Shown: positions 1 through 10,855 of the stretch, piece by piece | Layout: the number at the start of each line of letters is the position of its first letter | Position numbering within the stretch: position 1 is the stretch's first letter | Assembly (NCBI GenBank): GCA_001599915.1 | Contig: BCIG01000016.1 | Span: 62,001-126,000, forward strand | Length of the DNA stretch: 64,000 bases | Direction: 5' to 3' | From: Symbiotaphrina buchneri | Lineage: Eukaryota > Ascomycota > Symbiotaphrinales > Symbiotaphrinaceae | The notes under the pieces: generated by a model | Told to the model about the DNA's origin: nothing | The model's database searches: none | The model's input: the letters and a program-made list of their open reading frames with translations, nothing else | Translations under genes and position numbers: made by a program

Positions 1-1216
1 GTTCGAGATTGTCAATTACAACGAGACTTGCCACCTCGGGCTCTTCGCCTTTGAGTGCTGCGTTTCTGTCCCCGGAGCCGCGTCGTGTGGGTGAAGATGT
101 CGTCGGAGATGCCTGGCGCGACTGAGCATCCTTTCGCGTCCGTAACCTCATATGTTGTAACAATAGAACCTGAAGCTCTATGAGGTTGTCTGCATGTACC
201 CAGTACGTGGCACGGCCGCCAGCAGTACCGAGAGGGAGAGTGGCCAAAGCCGTATCAAAATCCACATCGGAGCCATGTTCAGCAGCAGCATGGATCTTCT
301 CCACGCTATAGTCAGCTGCGACACATGTTGTGTCACTGCCCGGCTCCTGTGATTCTTTCCTCTTCGGCAGGAGAGTGGGCGATGAAGCAGTTGAGTTTGG
401 ACGTATCTTTCGAGGGTCGAAAGTACTGGAGGCTACGCCATCCTTGAAGGGAGCCCGGATCTCGTTCAAGACATCTGCCCAATCTTCAAGCACGGGGTCG
501 AAGTTGATTTGAGCAAAGCCATCAGGCCGACCAAGCACTTCTTTCCGGAAACGCTTGCCAAGGCTTGAGGAGCCCGTCCATTTTTCGTACTTTTTCAATA
601 ATTTCCCGAATGCTAAGCGCTGCGCGCCGACAAAGCGAGACAGTGCTTGTATCTCTTCACCAATTCTACAAATGCGATCATTAGTACCCACGGTGCTCTT
701 CATAGATAACTTGATCTCCCTACCTCAGTGCGTCTTCCTCCGCTTTTGAGAATCTCTCCAACTTCTTCACGGATATCTTCGACTGAGTCGAAGGAAATGT
801 ACGTTGAATGAGTCCCTGGACCTGCTTGTGAAGGTGCTCTGCATTTGGTCAGCAAATTCCGCTTCCGGCAGATCACCCTGTAGGCAGTCGACGCACTTAA
901 TCTCCTTTGCACCTCCCCATGCTTGCTTCGTACAAACAAATCGATCCTTTCGTATTGCTCCAGCAGGGTATTATACAACTCTACCTCGAACTTGCTTGAT
1001 GCCCCATCATTGCCACGGTCCACCCCGGGAATGTCGATGGCTTGGGCTTGCGTGGGGCTAGTCCTTTCCTTGATCAAGTGCTTGATATCATTGTAATCGA
1101 CGTTGTCTGCGGACTCGGTCAATTGATTGTTCCAAACGAACCTGTTAGACTGCTGGAGGCTTACATGGGCCCCACTCGGGTATAGAGCGTTGCTCCAGGG
1201 TCTGTCCATACTTCAT
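1..1216 (-). CDS. SPX-domain protein, VTC5/YDR089W-like (3' end outside window)
   Basis: The first 347 residues are visible; the gene runs off the left edge. Exons by my reading are 1165-1216, 897-1106, 724-838 and 1-665, all joining in frame. The protein starts MKYGQTLEQRSIPEWGPYNV, the usual SPX opening, followed by VDYNDIKHLIKERT and then a helical stretch FEVELYNTLLEQYERIDLFV. Lys-rich segments (KKLERFSKAEEDAL, FGKLLKKYEKW) fit the SPX helices that bind inositol pyrophosphates. SPX proteins act in phosphate sensing; yeast Vtc5 is a vacuolar subunit of the polyphosphate polymerase. The long middle part after the SPX domain resembles fungal YDR089W homologues rather than PHO81 (no ankyrin repeats seen) or VTC4. 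The choice between Vtc5 and another SPX family is an inference, since the C-terminal half is missing. Confidence 0.8.
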
Positions 1217-3392
1217 GCCGACACGGACAATCGGTGGTCCAAGAGAGATGCTCCGGTCGTCAAAGTATTATATGGGAATTATACGGGCATCAGAAGCTCA
1301 AGAGCAGAATGATGGACAGACAGGCTGTAAACAGGAGGTCAAATTGGACGAGAGCTGTTGCACACAGGAGGATTGAAGATAAGACAGCGAGCGGCGGCCG
1401 TAGATATGATCAACTGGCGGGATGGCGCGAGGAGGAATGGAGGGATTATACGGCAGTGCTGGGTATACGTCGACGAACTCTGCCGATCAGTAAGTCTTCC
1501 CGCCCGACAGGAAGCCGATAGCAGAGCCGATAGCCAGGATTGTCAATGGATGGAGAACTTCATGTGCGGGGAGCCGGAGAGGAGAGAGGAGAGAGCACCC
1601 GTGGGAAGATATACTCGTCGCACGTCAACTAATCAAGGTACCCTGGCTGTACGAATATTCGCATGCGTACCTGGGCCTCCGCTCTAGTAGTTTCCAAGTT
1701 TCCTTGTGCAGTTCGTAAAGGTACCCTAGTCACCCTTGGCACCAGCACGCCAGTCGATAATGGGACTAGAGGGGAACGGAACTTCATCGTTATTGGCGTC
1801 TCCGTCTCGTCAAAGTCAAAAGGCTGTGGCACTGTGGCACGCCTGAGCCTAAAACCCAGAGCCTAGGTACCTGGAACCAGCCGGCTGTTATCTCTTAGGC
1901 TCCACATTTCACGACCTAAGGTAACCATAATCCTGGACCCTGTGGCCCACACGGTCCAGCCCCTAGACCCTGATCTTCTCTTTATTTTAGTCCATCATTT
2001 TTTTTTTGTTCTCACCTTCTCCTTCGGTTTTTTTTGCCCAAAGAACCGTGGAGGGGTGCGACAAGTCGCCTCAAAAACCCTTCGGGCTCTTCCTTTAGTG
2101 CCTTTATCCGTAACGCTATGATCCAGGCTTTGTAGTCATTATCTTCTGAATCAATTGGACTTGCATCGGTCGGCCAGATTATCTCGAGTGGTGGGGTCAC
2201 CCTGTATATAATAATCTGCTGAATGCGATGGGTGTTGAAGACGGCAACGAAAGAGCTAGCAACCCTACATGGATAAGGTACGATAAGACTGGAAAGATCC
2301 TCATTCCCATCCAGTTTTACACAATAACATGATGATCCCGGTGGCTCGAGCAGACATCCAAGTGATATATACGACTTTTCTGTTTCGCCTGGACCGCGGG
2401 GTACTTTTACATGTGTCAGCAACAGCAACGACCTGTCACGCGACGTATTGCCAGGAATTGACCCTCTTGTGCTGCCGAAACACTCAGTATTTCAGGTAAG
2501 ATCTTACCTTGGGTTGTTATCCGGCGGGGGAATTTGCGCCATGTCAACTTTGATCCTTGCCCTTCACAGGGCGCCTGAGAGCATCCCATTTGCTCGCGCC
2601 GACTCTGGCCCGTTTACTCTGTCCATAAGGCACCCTGTACGAGCCAGACCAATGCCCGCCCTCCAAGTCCTCACTGGCGATCTCACTGCCATGGAGCTGA
2701 AGAGGGAGCGTCCCGAGCTCATATGTGTTGGGATTACTCAATATGTCCCGCAGACAACGGGGCCCTGATACGAAGTTATGGTGCGGAGTCTCAAGGCGTT
2801 CTATCTCCTGAACCGTAGATGGTTGGACTGTTGGACTTTTATATGATTTATTGGCCTTAACATTTACTCTACTCGTACAGGGCAACACGAGCTGATAATA
2901 GCTTCACGCACGTGCCTCATCTGGATTGCAATCTGAACACTTTCTGCTAAACATAAAAGAAGAATTAATGTACGAGAGGAGGATCTGATAAAACCTTGTG
3001 CCTAAGGCATGCATGCCGCATAAGGTAAGGTATGAATCCGAGACTCAGCTGCACCTGCCCGGATTGGAAGTGGTGAGATCCAGTACAGTATCTGATAAAT
3101 CTGTGCGCAAGCGTTGGTACGGAGTCACAGCTGTTTGCACCAAATCTTACGTAATAATTCCGTTCGGTGTCCCCCAGCTCTATGTCGTTCGTAATGGTAT
3201 TGTAATGATACGATGTCAGAGGTATTCGTACCTCTCTAGTCCGTTAATCCTCTAGCACGAGTCTGCAAAATTCGAGCTCAGGCTCTAGTGTACCCGGCGA
3301 GTAAATATTTTGGAAAAGGGCTCACAAGAGCCGCATCGGGGGAAGCAACGCAACGTCCAAGGTGCTGCCAGACGAGATCGTCCCTAGAGCAC
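1217..3392. other. Intergenic region, divergent SPX / MPP10 promoters
   Basis: No gene is supported here. Open frames on the minus strand at 2012-2428 and 2544-2888 begin with TTG or GTG, match no family I recognise and have no clear splice partners. The stretch holds several short GTAC/AAGGTA motifs (around 1635, 1716, 1864, 3021) and a 16-bp perfect palindrome at 2494-2509. It must include the promoters of both flanking genes. Confidence 0.5.
2494..2509. repeat. 16-bp perfect palindrome
   Basis: AGGTAAGATCTTACCT reads the same on both strands. It belongs to a set of AAGGTA/TACCTT-containing palindromes found between genes across the window. It could bind a dimeric protein or be a remnant of a repeat; nothing here decides. 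Confidence 0.5.
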
Positions 3393-5693
3393 ATGGCTCA
3401 ATCAAGAGGCGGTATGACCAACGGCAGCGACTATTCAGGTTCGACCTCCACGTCCACATCCCATACACTCACGGCCGATGCCGCCCATCCTCCCCCAACT
3501 GATCTGCACCCTTCATCAACCCCGGCCGTGCTCTCGACGCTTTCCACCTCTCCTCATACGTTCTTGCAACCGCCGCCGAGTCTACATACTGCTGCTCTAA
3601 ACCTTGCAAAGAGGTATCTGGATCCATTAGCGTCCTCTGTTAGCGAAGAGCAAACAGAGCGACAGCGTGATGCACGTAGGAAGCGCAAAAGAGGAGATTT
3701 CGACGATGGCGGGGGCGGCCAGGTCTTACAACTGAAGAAGCTCTATTTAGATGGGTTTGCTGTGGCACAAGTCTGGGAACAGTCGAAGAGGATTCTCGAC
3801 GTAGCCTTGAAGGAAGTGGAGAGGAGTCTACCGGCCGATGTCGAGGGGCGTGACTCAAAAGCGGGCTCTAGACCCGCTTTGGCAGAAGAGAATGTCAAGA
3901 TGGTGCGCTTTGACGAAGAAGGGTTCGAAGTAAGCGGGTCTGAGGACGAGAGTCTCGATGAGGACGAGAGTCTCGATGAGGACGCCGACGGGCTCCAAGA
4001 TTCCCCGGGGGACGAGGAGGAGGAACTAGACGATGGGGCAGACTTGGATGACTCAGAAATGCTGAGCTCAGAAGGAGGGAGTGATGTCGATCATGGAGAG
4101 GATGATGACCTGAACAACAGATCCGATTCAGAGGAAGAGGCTGCGGATACCTTCGTGCAAGACCCCAATGGCTTGAATGACGGCTTCTTCTCCATCGACG
4201 AGTTTAACAAGCAGTCCGAGTTTTTGGAACGTCAAAACGCTGCTGGTGATCCTGATGATGGAGCGGCCAGTGACGAGGAAGAGATCGACTGGGACGCTGA
4301 TCCGCTCGGTATGAACGCCGGGGCAGCTGGCCCCAGTCGTTCAGGAGGAAACATATCTCGTAGTCGGGGTGAGGATCAAGAAGGCTATGACGATGAAGAT
4401 GAAGACGAGGATGATGATGATGATGACGATGAAGAAACTGGACCTACTTTTGGAGAAATGGACTTACATGCTCCAGAGGGTGAAAGCGGCGATGAGATAG
4501 AAGGGGATGAGGATGCAGGCATGCATGTTATGGACAACACGAACGATATCTATTACAGAGACTTCTTTGAGCCACCCGCCCGTAAATCGGGCAGCACCAA
4601 GAAAGGATCAAGACAATATGTCTCAAGGCAATCACCGACGGCTCACGAAGATGACATCGAGCGCACAATGTCTGCGGTGCATAGAGACCTTTTCGACGAC
4701 GAGATGTCAGAACATTCATCTAGTCCTGCCTCAGACGTTGATCCTGCAGATCCACGATCAAGGAGGTCGACTCATGAACGTAGGAAAGGCAAGATCATGG
4801 AGGAAATCCGTCGTCTCGAAGCTGCGAATGTACAGAAAAGAGAATGGACCCTGTCTGGCGAAGCACGTGCTGCAGACAGACCGGTGAACTCCTTGCTGGA
4901 GGAGGACCTTGAGTTCGAGCGCGTTGGAAAGCCTGTACCTGTAATAACAGCTGAGGTCACCGAGGATATAGAAGCACTCATCAAACGACGGATTATCGCG
5001 AAAGAATTTGATGAGGTCATTCGCAGACGTCCCGACTCCTTGGACATCGGCAAAGACATCCGCAAGGGTCGGGTAGAGCTGGATGACTCAAAGCCGCAGC
5101 AGAGCCTCGCCGAGTTGTACGAAGAAGAGCATCTTCGCCGCACGGATCCTGGTTACGTCGACCCCAAAAACGATAAGCTGCGGAAAGAACATGCAGAGAT
5201 TGAGCAGCTGTGGAAAGAAGTGAGCGCGCAACTCGATGCACTCAGTTCCTGGCGTTACAAACCGAAGCCGGCAACGCCATCATTGAATATTGTAGCGGAT
5301 GTACCGGCAGTTACCATGGAAGACGCTCGTCCAACAGCTGGAGGAGATGTTGCTGGAGCTAGCATGTTGGCGCCACAGGAGATCTACAAGGCCGGCGAAG
5401 AGAAGCAAAAAGGAGAGTTTATACCCAAGACGGGTGTTCCAATAGCAAAGGAGGAGATGGGTCGTGAAGAGAAGCTTCGGAGGCGGCGGAGAGAAAAAGA
5501 GAGAATGCGGAAGCAGGGAGGTCCGAAGACTGGCAAGTCAGAGGGCAAATTTGCAAGGGAAAAGGAGGTTATAGGAGACCTGAAAAGGGCTGGAGTCAAA
5601 GTCATAGGAAAGAAGGGCGAGTTGCGGGATGTGGAGGGCAAGAAAGTCAAGGAACAGCAGGGAAAAACAGGGGCTGGCAATTTCAAGCTGTAG
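3393..5693 (+). CDS. MPP10: U3 snoRNP protein MPP10
   Basis: Single-exon gene of 766 residues. The frame is open from 3288, but that codon is GTG; the first ATG is at 3393, and 3414 is another possible start. MPP10 is a scaffold of the SSU processome in the nucleolus, working with IMP3 and IMP4 in 18S rRNA maturation. The N-terminal quarter carries the conserved helical part (FLQPPPSLHTAALNLAKRYL). Long acidic Asp/Glu tracts follow, then the FFSIDEFNKQSEFLE motif, YYRDFFEPP, and the conserved C-terminal half (MEEIRRLEAANVQKREWTL, SLAELYEEEHLRRTDPGYV, WKEVSAQLDALSSWRYKPKP), ending in a Lys/Arg-rich tail. Domain order and length fit fungal Mpp10 well. An 18-bp unit is duplicated in tandem in the acidic region (3945-3980). 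Confidence 0.95.
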   Translation: MAQSRGGMTNGSDYSGSTSTSTSHTLTADAAHPPPTDLHPSSTPAVLSTLSTSPHTFLQPPPSLHTAALNLAKRYLDPLASSVSEEQTERQRDARRKRKRGDFDDGGGGQVLQLKKLYLDGFAVAQVWEQSKRILDVALKEVERSLPADVEGRDSKAGSRPALAEENVKMVRFDEEGFEVSGSEDESLDEDESLDEDADGLQDSPGDEEEELDDGADLDDSEMLSSEGGSDVDHGEDDDLNNRSDSEEEAADTFVQDPNGLNDGFFSIDEFNKQSEFLERQNAAGDPDDGAASDEEEIDWDADPLGMNAGAAGPSRSGGNISRSRGEDQEGYDDEDEDEDDDDDDDEETGPTFGEMDLHAPEGESGDEIEGDEDAGMHVMDNTNDIYYRDFFEPPARKSGSTKKGSRQYVSRQSPTAHEDDIERTMSAVHRDLFDDEMSEHSSSPASDVDPADPRSRRSTHERRKGKIMEEIRRLEAANVQKREWTLSGEARAADRPVNSLLEEDLEFERVGKPVPVITAEVTEDIEALIKRRIIAKEFDEVIRRRPDSLDIGKDIRKGRVELDDSKPQQSLAELYEEEHLRRTDPGYVDPKNDKLRKEHAEIEQLWKEVSAQLDALSSWRYKPKPATPSLNIVADVPAVTMEDARPTAGGDVAGASMLAPQEIYKAGEEKQKGEFIPKTGVPIAKEEMGREEKLRRRRREKERMRKQGGPKTGKSEGKFAREKEVIGDLKRAGVKVIGKKGELRDVEGKKVKEQQGKTGAGNFKL
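3945..3980 (+). repeat. Tandem 18-bp duplication inside MPP10 acidic tract
   Basis: Two identical 18-bp copies (3945-3962 and 3963-3980) encode DESLDE twice. The copies have not diverged at any position, so the duplication is recent or still changing in number. It lies in a disordered acidic region where length changes are tolerated. Confidence 0.85.
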
Positions 5694-5880
5694 TTCGCTC
5701 TACTAATGAAGCATATGTTAGGTGTTCTCGGGCTGTGTGCTGCATAACATTTCTCCAGTCACGACATCGGCGGGCTATCTGCAAATTTGCAATATAAGAG
5801 AGACCTTTTATTGTACCCGTTTTCTCATGATGTACCTATGTGATGAATGAGCAATCCGTAGGGTGTTAGATTCGCAGCAC

Positions 5881-6779
5881 CTACAAGTGGATATTCTGTC
5901 TGGCGTAATCCGCCTTGTGTGGGTCGTCATTGACCTCGCTGACGTCGAATAACTTCTTTACGACCTTCATGAAGTGCATATCTGCCCTTCGGCGCTTCTT
6001 GAAGCAGAAGTAGACGACTGTGTTCTCCCCAGTAAGATCTAGCAAAGTCTGTTGCAGCAATGGAAAAGCAGGCTCAAAATAGACGCAGTCGGCAGCGAGA
6101 ATGACATCTGGCTTGGATGAGCGAGGTGGGCCTGTTGCTGAACCCCTACGCAACGATTTGAGTTGACGGTTGCGATGCATGGCTCTTTAGGGATCGACGA
6201 ACCAGTCAAGTATTTCTGGTATAACTTTCCCTTCAAGTTTGTTCAGCACAACATTCTGTTGCATGAGCGCCAGCATAGGCTTTTGGTCCGTTATATAGAC
6301 TGGCTCCGTGACATTGCATCCTAACGCAACAGCTAGGCTACATGATGCTCGATAATGGTCAGTTGCCAGTGGGTGTAAGGTTGGCCAGTGACATAAGTAG
6401 CAATATACACTCAACTGGAGAGGAAGAGGCACTCACCCTACAAGGCCACCGCCAGCTCCTAATTCAAGTCTGCCCAAGTACCGTGAGTAAAATACATCTC
6501 AGTATTGCAGATGCATAGGTAGGACGCATACATCTTCTTGTTAGCTAGGTCATCCTTATGCTGCTCGAGCATGTAGCGTGCCAGCACCATGCCCGCGGGC
6601 CACAGTTGGCCACCACATCCTTCAGAGAGGTCCTCTTGAAGCTTTAGAGGGTTCTGCAGAAGCCTATCAAAATCCAGAGTGGTCGTCCCTGCACTCTTAT
6701 GGTTTGGGGACTGCACGAGATCCTCGCTTATGAGAATTTGATCTCGCTCCTCGTCGGAATCCATTTGATGATCCTCCAT
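5881..6779 (-). CDS. METTL21/EFM6-like protein lysine methyltransferase
   Basis: Four exons (6532-6779, 6437-6469, 6203-6337, 5881-6145) give 226 residues. Exon 2 is only 33 nt and encodes the SAM-binding glycine loop ILELGAGGGLVG, which confirms the splicing. Other family marks are GGQLWPAGMVLARYM before motif I, VYITDQKPM after it, and the DVILAADCVYFEPAFP segment with the CFKKRRRADMHF tail typical of the Efm6 branch. Yeast Efm6 methylates translation elongation factor EF-1A; that substrate is assumed by homology. The gene is divergent from the GNAT gene with about 150 bp between the start codons, so they probably share a promoter. It converges on MPP10 at its 3' end. Confidence 0.88.
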
Positions 6780-6929
6780 CTTGACCTGGAAATGGTTTGA
6801 TTATTCGAATTGTCTAGGCGCCCATACCCGCGAGTTGATTCGGATATTCATCATTGCAGACTTCTCACAGGGAGACCGCCAGATTGTTGCAGGTTTTACA
6901 GGGAGCGTTATCCGAGAGGTTTACACGGG

Positions 6930-7403
6930 ATGGATGAAGTCCAGATTCGCTACCTCTCGTCACTAGAACGCCGTAGCCGAGACCGCGCACTGGCGGTGAT
7001 GAAGCATATCGAGAAGAAGACATTCACCGAATTCTTCGATATCGAGGCTGAATTGAAGAAGCGCAATACAATAACCATTTGTGCCTCGCAAGATGATCCC
7101 GTCACTGGCCCTGAGCTGGTTGGTTACTTGGTCTACTGCAGAACAAAACGGGTCATCCTCCTGCATAAGGTCTGTGTCCTCGAAACTCAACGGCGTAAAG
7201 GCATAGCGCGACGGATGATTCGGAAGCTCTTGGACGATGTCAAGGGGCAGGGCTGCAGCTACGTGCAGTTATGGGTTGACGAGGCCAGAGAGCCCGCCAG
7301 ATCCCTCTATACCTCCTTCGGGTTCGTTGAAACACAGCGAGTGGAAGATTACTACGGAGTCGGAAGAACAGGATTGAAGATGATCCTCGATTTGGAAACC
7401 TAA
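6930..7403 (+). CDS. GNAT-family N-acetyltransferase
   Basis: Single exon, 157 residues. The frame opens upstream at a TTG, but the first ATG is 6930. The fold marks are a beta strand VILLHKVCVLETQRRKGIAR carrying the Q/R-x-x-G-x-A acetyl-CoA pyrophosphate loop (QRRKGIA), followed by YVQLWVDEAREPARSLYTSF, the usual motif B with Asn replaced by Asp/Glu and the SLYTSFGF helix. It resembles small stand-alone acetyltransferases; whether the substrate is a protein N-terminus, a polyamine or another amine cannot be told. It is read away from the EFM6-like gene. Confidence 0.85.
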   Translation: MDEVQIRYLSSLERRSRDRALAVMKHIEKKTFTEFFDIEAELKKRNTITICASQDDPVTGPELVGYLVYCRTKRVILLHKVCVLETQRRKGIARRMIRKLLDDVKGQGCSYVQLWVDEAREPARSLYTSFGFVETQRVEDYYGVGRTGLKMILDLET

Positions 7404-7960
7404 CAGCTACCTTTCCTTCTTTGTACTTTGCAAAGCGTCAGCACCAACCATGATCTTCGGCCGATTGGGGTTGCTGGAGCGGTTTTGGCAGCTTACACGA
7501 TTGACAGCGCGTCCCATTTGGCGAACCCCTTGCTGCACTACGCTACTCGGCCATTCCACCGTGAACCCCCTTTCTTCGGCGCACACGGATTTTTGCTGCA
7601 CTGTTCATGACCCGATACGGCCTTGAGCTCGGTCAGCGCGAAAGGGCGTCGTCGACGCGTTTGCCCCTCGCTGCGAACTGGCATGATGGACTTCTCTGCT
7701 ACTCCAACTCTTGCTGCCTCTGTCTTCCTTGTATGTTTTCTGTTGCCGGAGCGAAGTCATTCATTATACCATCACGCTCGTTTTATACCCTGCCGTCGAC
7801 GTTCCAAGTCCATTATTTCATGTCACAGTGACAGTCGCGAGCTCCCCAGCCGGAGGAAAGCTGGAAGCCTGCGCCGAGGCGCTGGGTATGATACTCAACG
7901 TCCCTGAGGTCGACCATAAATACTGACGAATACGAGCAGGGGAATTCATTGTACCATAAA
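7404..7960 (+). other. AXL2-like 5' region with leader intron
   Basis: No gene is supported here. A well-formed small intron lies at 7886-7939 (donor GTATGA, branch ACTGAC, acceptor GAGCAG) just before the start codon at 7961. None of the upstream frames both runs into the start codon in frame and carries an ATG, so this is most likely a 5' UTR intron. Open frames at 7607-7907 are treated as chance. Confidence 0.55.
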
Positions 7961-10855
7961 ATGGCTATCTGGGAATTTCTCTTTGTCCTTATGGTGGTCC
8001 TTGAAGGAGTTCAAGCCACTCCCACAATCACTTTCCCTATCAATTCGCAAGTTCCACCGGTAGCGCGCGTCAACATTGCATATAACTTCATCTTCTCGCA
8101 ATCGACTTTTGCGTCAAGTGTCTCATCGCTCTCGTATACTCTGTCAAACGCACCGGCATGGTTGCAGCTGGACAGTGCCACCAGGACGCTCTCCGGAACA
8201 CCAGGCTCGGGAGATGTCGGCGCCCCTGAGTTTCAAATCATAGCTACGGATGACACAGGCTCGGCCAATATGAGCACTACTTTCGTGGTATCAGCATCTT
8301 CTCCTCCTGAGGTGAATACCACCGTCTCAGATCAACTCCCTTCCTTTGGCGAGGTATCGGGTCCCACGAGTCTGGTCTTCTACCCTTTCACTGCTTTCAG
8401 CTTCAGCTTTGACAAGGCCATCACGTTTATCAATGGATCGACTCTGAACTATTATTCAGTGTCTGACGACAACACGCCACTGCCATCCTGGATCAATTTT
8501 GATGGAGGGACCTTGAAGTTCTCCGGCACAACACCTCAATTATCATCACTGATAGCACCGCCTCAGGCTTTTGGTGTGAAGCTTATTGCGTCCGACGTCT
8601 TGGGATTTGGAGGAGCAACGCAAGCTTTTGATATAGTTGTAGGCAGCCATGAGCTAGTCTTCGCCCAAGAAGAGGAGACATTGAATGTCACCACCGGCGT
8701 CCCTGTCAATTACACGGCTCTCGCGCAGAAGTTGACGTTAGACGGCAACACCGTTAGCAGTGGTGATCTCCAGTCTGTTTCGGCAGACCTGCCCTCGTGG
8801 CTCGAACTCGATAATCAGACATTGGTCGTCTCGGGCACCGCCCCCTCAACAGCAACCTCACAGAATACCACTATCACAGTCACAGATATACATGACGATG
8901 TGGCAAACATAACCTTACAAATCAAGGTTTCTTCGTCCTTGTTAACAGCATCTCTGCCAATCCTGAACGCAACAATAGGACAACCGTTCAATTACACACT
9001 TGATCGATCGCTTTTCTCAAGCTCGTCCGTGGCAGTTCAAGCAGATCTTAACAACGCATCCTCTTGGTTATCATTTGACCCTTCCACCCTCTCGTTCAAT
9101 GGCACTGTCCCCTCAGATCTCCAACCGTCCGAGACTCAAGGAAACCTTACGGTCAGCCTCGATGGTGTCACACAATCATTTCCTCTCACAATCCACGTGG
9201 AGAGTGCAGCCGCAAACACAGGCACGGGCATCTCCGCCCAGGGCTCGAGTGTACAGTCAGTCCCGACCTCCTCAAGTACATCAAGGTCAAATTCGGAAAC
9301 AGCTGCCCCTGTTGCAAGCAAGCAAAATGGGCCAAGCAAAGGTGCCATCGCAGCAGCAGTCGTCGTCCCAATAGTTGCCCTCATGGCTGCTCTGCTTTTG
9401 CTCTTCTGCTGCTGTCGAAAACGCAGACGGGAGAGTCAAGAGCGGCCCATCAGCCCTTCGAAGAGGAACATATCCCGCCCGATCGTGCATGACAGCGATG
9501 ACGATCCTTGGCCTGTTGCAGAGAAGGTCCACGCTCAGGAGATGGGGATGGGTACACCGCACCGACTCCCTCTTGTGAATGCGCTCAGTGGAGTGTGGAA
9601 GTCAAGTGTGAATTCGCGACTTTCAAAGCATCAGCAGGAGCAGGGCATGGCGGATGAAGAGCTTGGAATTGAACACGGCGAGAAGAGTCCTGGTGGCGCA
9701 TCGCCGCTACATACACCACAGAGCCCAGACCCTACACTAGACCCTGCACTGGTAAGAAACTTCTCCTTGAAGTCTCCTGTACCATCAAGGCCATCAAGGC
9801 CTTTCAGAGAACCCGAGGTATCGCCTACAAAACGATATTCACCGAGGCGGTCGAGCCGATATTCTGTGACTAGTTTTGGTCTACCTATAAGCCGGAGGGT
9901 GAGTGGAGTCGGGCATGGCTCAGGAGGGTTCGGGCCTGCGGGTCATGGTGTGGCAAAGCGTTCTTGGAGGAACACGAGTTATAGGAGACGAACTTGGGGG
10001 ACCATCGACAGTGATGATCAGAGTGCATTGACAGAGTCTACGGACGTCTTGGATGCCGGCAACGAAACTCCAAGCATTCGTATAGTCAATGATTCGGAAC
10101 AAGCGAGACAGTCGTTCAGGTCTGCGCGTCAGGACTACCTCAAGTCCAGGATCCCATCTCCCTTTTTTGGCGGCGGATCAACAGCCTCATCCTTGCGGTC
10201 AAGATCACGCTACCTTGAGCGCCAGGCGGCGCTGAGAACATCCTCAATTCCTCCTCCTACACCAAATACGTCCAATCACATATTGGAAGGCATGTTGAGG
10301 GAGCTCAGCAGCGAAGATACCCTGGGTTCCTACTCGCCTTCGTCATCTAATGAAGAGCCGCACGGGGTGATGCAGCGGTCCCACCGAAGCATAGGGTCAC
10401 GTATCAGCGATGGGTTCGCCCGTATTAGTCGGCATTTCAGCAAGGGAAGCTTCATGAGCAGCCACAGATACGGATCAGCAGATACCTCTCCAAACTCTCA
10501 GCACTTCCGAGACGACGGAAGCTATATCGACATCGTGGATGAGAATGGCCAGCGACAATGGTACCGTAAAGAGTGGCCATCTCCCGCAACAGACTCCGCA
10601 AAAGGGTCACCCCGCATCGGCCGCGACAGCCATGGTAATATAATCGAATATGGCGACGAGCAACCGCAGGTCGAAACTGCCGGAACTGTAGGAGTCGCCT
10701 ATACTTCTTCCTGGCCCCAAAAACCACCGATTATTGGAACGACCCCGCTGGGTCTGAAGCTCGTACAGAACAAGGGCAAGCGCCCTATCAGTGCGGACAG
10801 TCGGGGCGTGACGAGGGACAGCGCAAGTCAGAGGGGCATCAAAGCTTACATATGA
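7961..10855 (+). CDS. AXL2: AXL2-like cadherin-fold membrane protein
   Basis: Single coding exon, 964 residues; the ATG at 7961 is preceded by AAA and opens a clear signal peptide (MAIWEFLFVLMVVLEGVQAT). Four tandem dystroglycan-type cadherin-like (CADG) domains follow to about residue 420, each with the pattern PAWLQLDSATRTLSGTP or its kin. Many N-x-S/T sites show a glycosylated outer part. One membrane span lies at about residues 460-482 (AIAAAVVVPIVALMAALLLL), stopped by CCCRKRRR. The long cytoplasmic tail is Ser/Pro/Arg-rich and disordered. In yeast Axl2 marks the axial bud site and binds septin regulators; in filamentous fungi the relative acts at septa and conidiophores. The layout is diagnostic, but the exact role here is inferred. 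Confidence 0.9.
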   Translation: MAIWEFLFVLMVVLEGVQATPTITFPINSQVPPVARVNIAYNFIFSQSTFASSVSSLSYTLSNAPAWLQLDSATRTLSGTPGSGDVGAPEFQIIATDDTGSANMSTTFVVSASSPPEVNTTVSDQLPSFGEVSGPTSLVFYPFTAFSFSFDKAITFINGSTLNYYSVSDDNTPLPSWINFDGGTLKFSGTTPQLSSLIAPPQAFGVKLIASDVLGFGGATQAFDIVVGSHELVFAQEEETLNVTTGVPVNYTALAQKLTLDGNTVSSGDLQSVSADLPSWLELDNQTLVVSGTAPSTATSQNTTITVTDIHDDVANITLQIKVSSSLLTASLPILNATIGQPFNYTLDRSLFSSSSVAVQADLNNASSWLSFDPSTLSFNGTVPSDLQPSETQGNLTVSLDGVTQSFPLTIHVESAAANTGTGISAQGSSVQSVPTSSSTSRSNSETAAPVASKQNGPSKGAIAAAVVVPIVALMAALLLLFCCCRKRRRESQERPISPSKRNISRPIVHDSDDDPWPVAEKVHAQEMGMGTPHRLPLVNALSGVWKSSVNSRLSKHQQEQGMADEELGIEHGEKSPGGASPLHTPQSPDPTLDPALVRNFSLKSPVPSRPSRPFREPEVSPTKRYSPRRSSRYSVTSFGLPISRRVSGVGHGSGGFGPAGHGVAKRSWRNTSYRRRTWGTIDSDDQSALTESTDVLDAGNETPSIRIVNDSEQARQSFRSARQDYLKSRIPSPFFGGGSTASSLRSRSRYLERQAALRTSSIPPPTPNTSNHILEGMLRELSSEDTLGSYSPSSSNEEPHGVMQRSHRSIGSRISDGFARISRHFSKGSFMSSHRYGSADTSPNSQHFRDDGSYIDIVDENGQRQWYRKEWPSPATDSAKGSPRIGRDSHGNIIEYGDEQPQVETAGTVGVAYTSSWPQKPPIIGTTPLGLKLVQNKGKRPISADSRGVTRDSASQRGIKAYI

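Noticed and set aside
2012-2888. Two minus-strand open frames (138 and 114 codons) as a gene
   Set aside because: They begin with TTG and GTG, match no family, and no splice signals join them.
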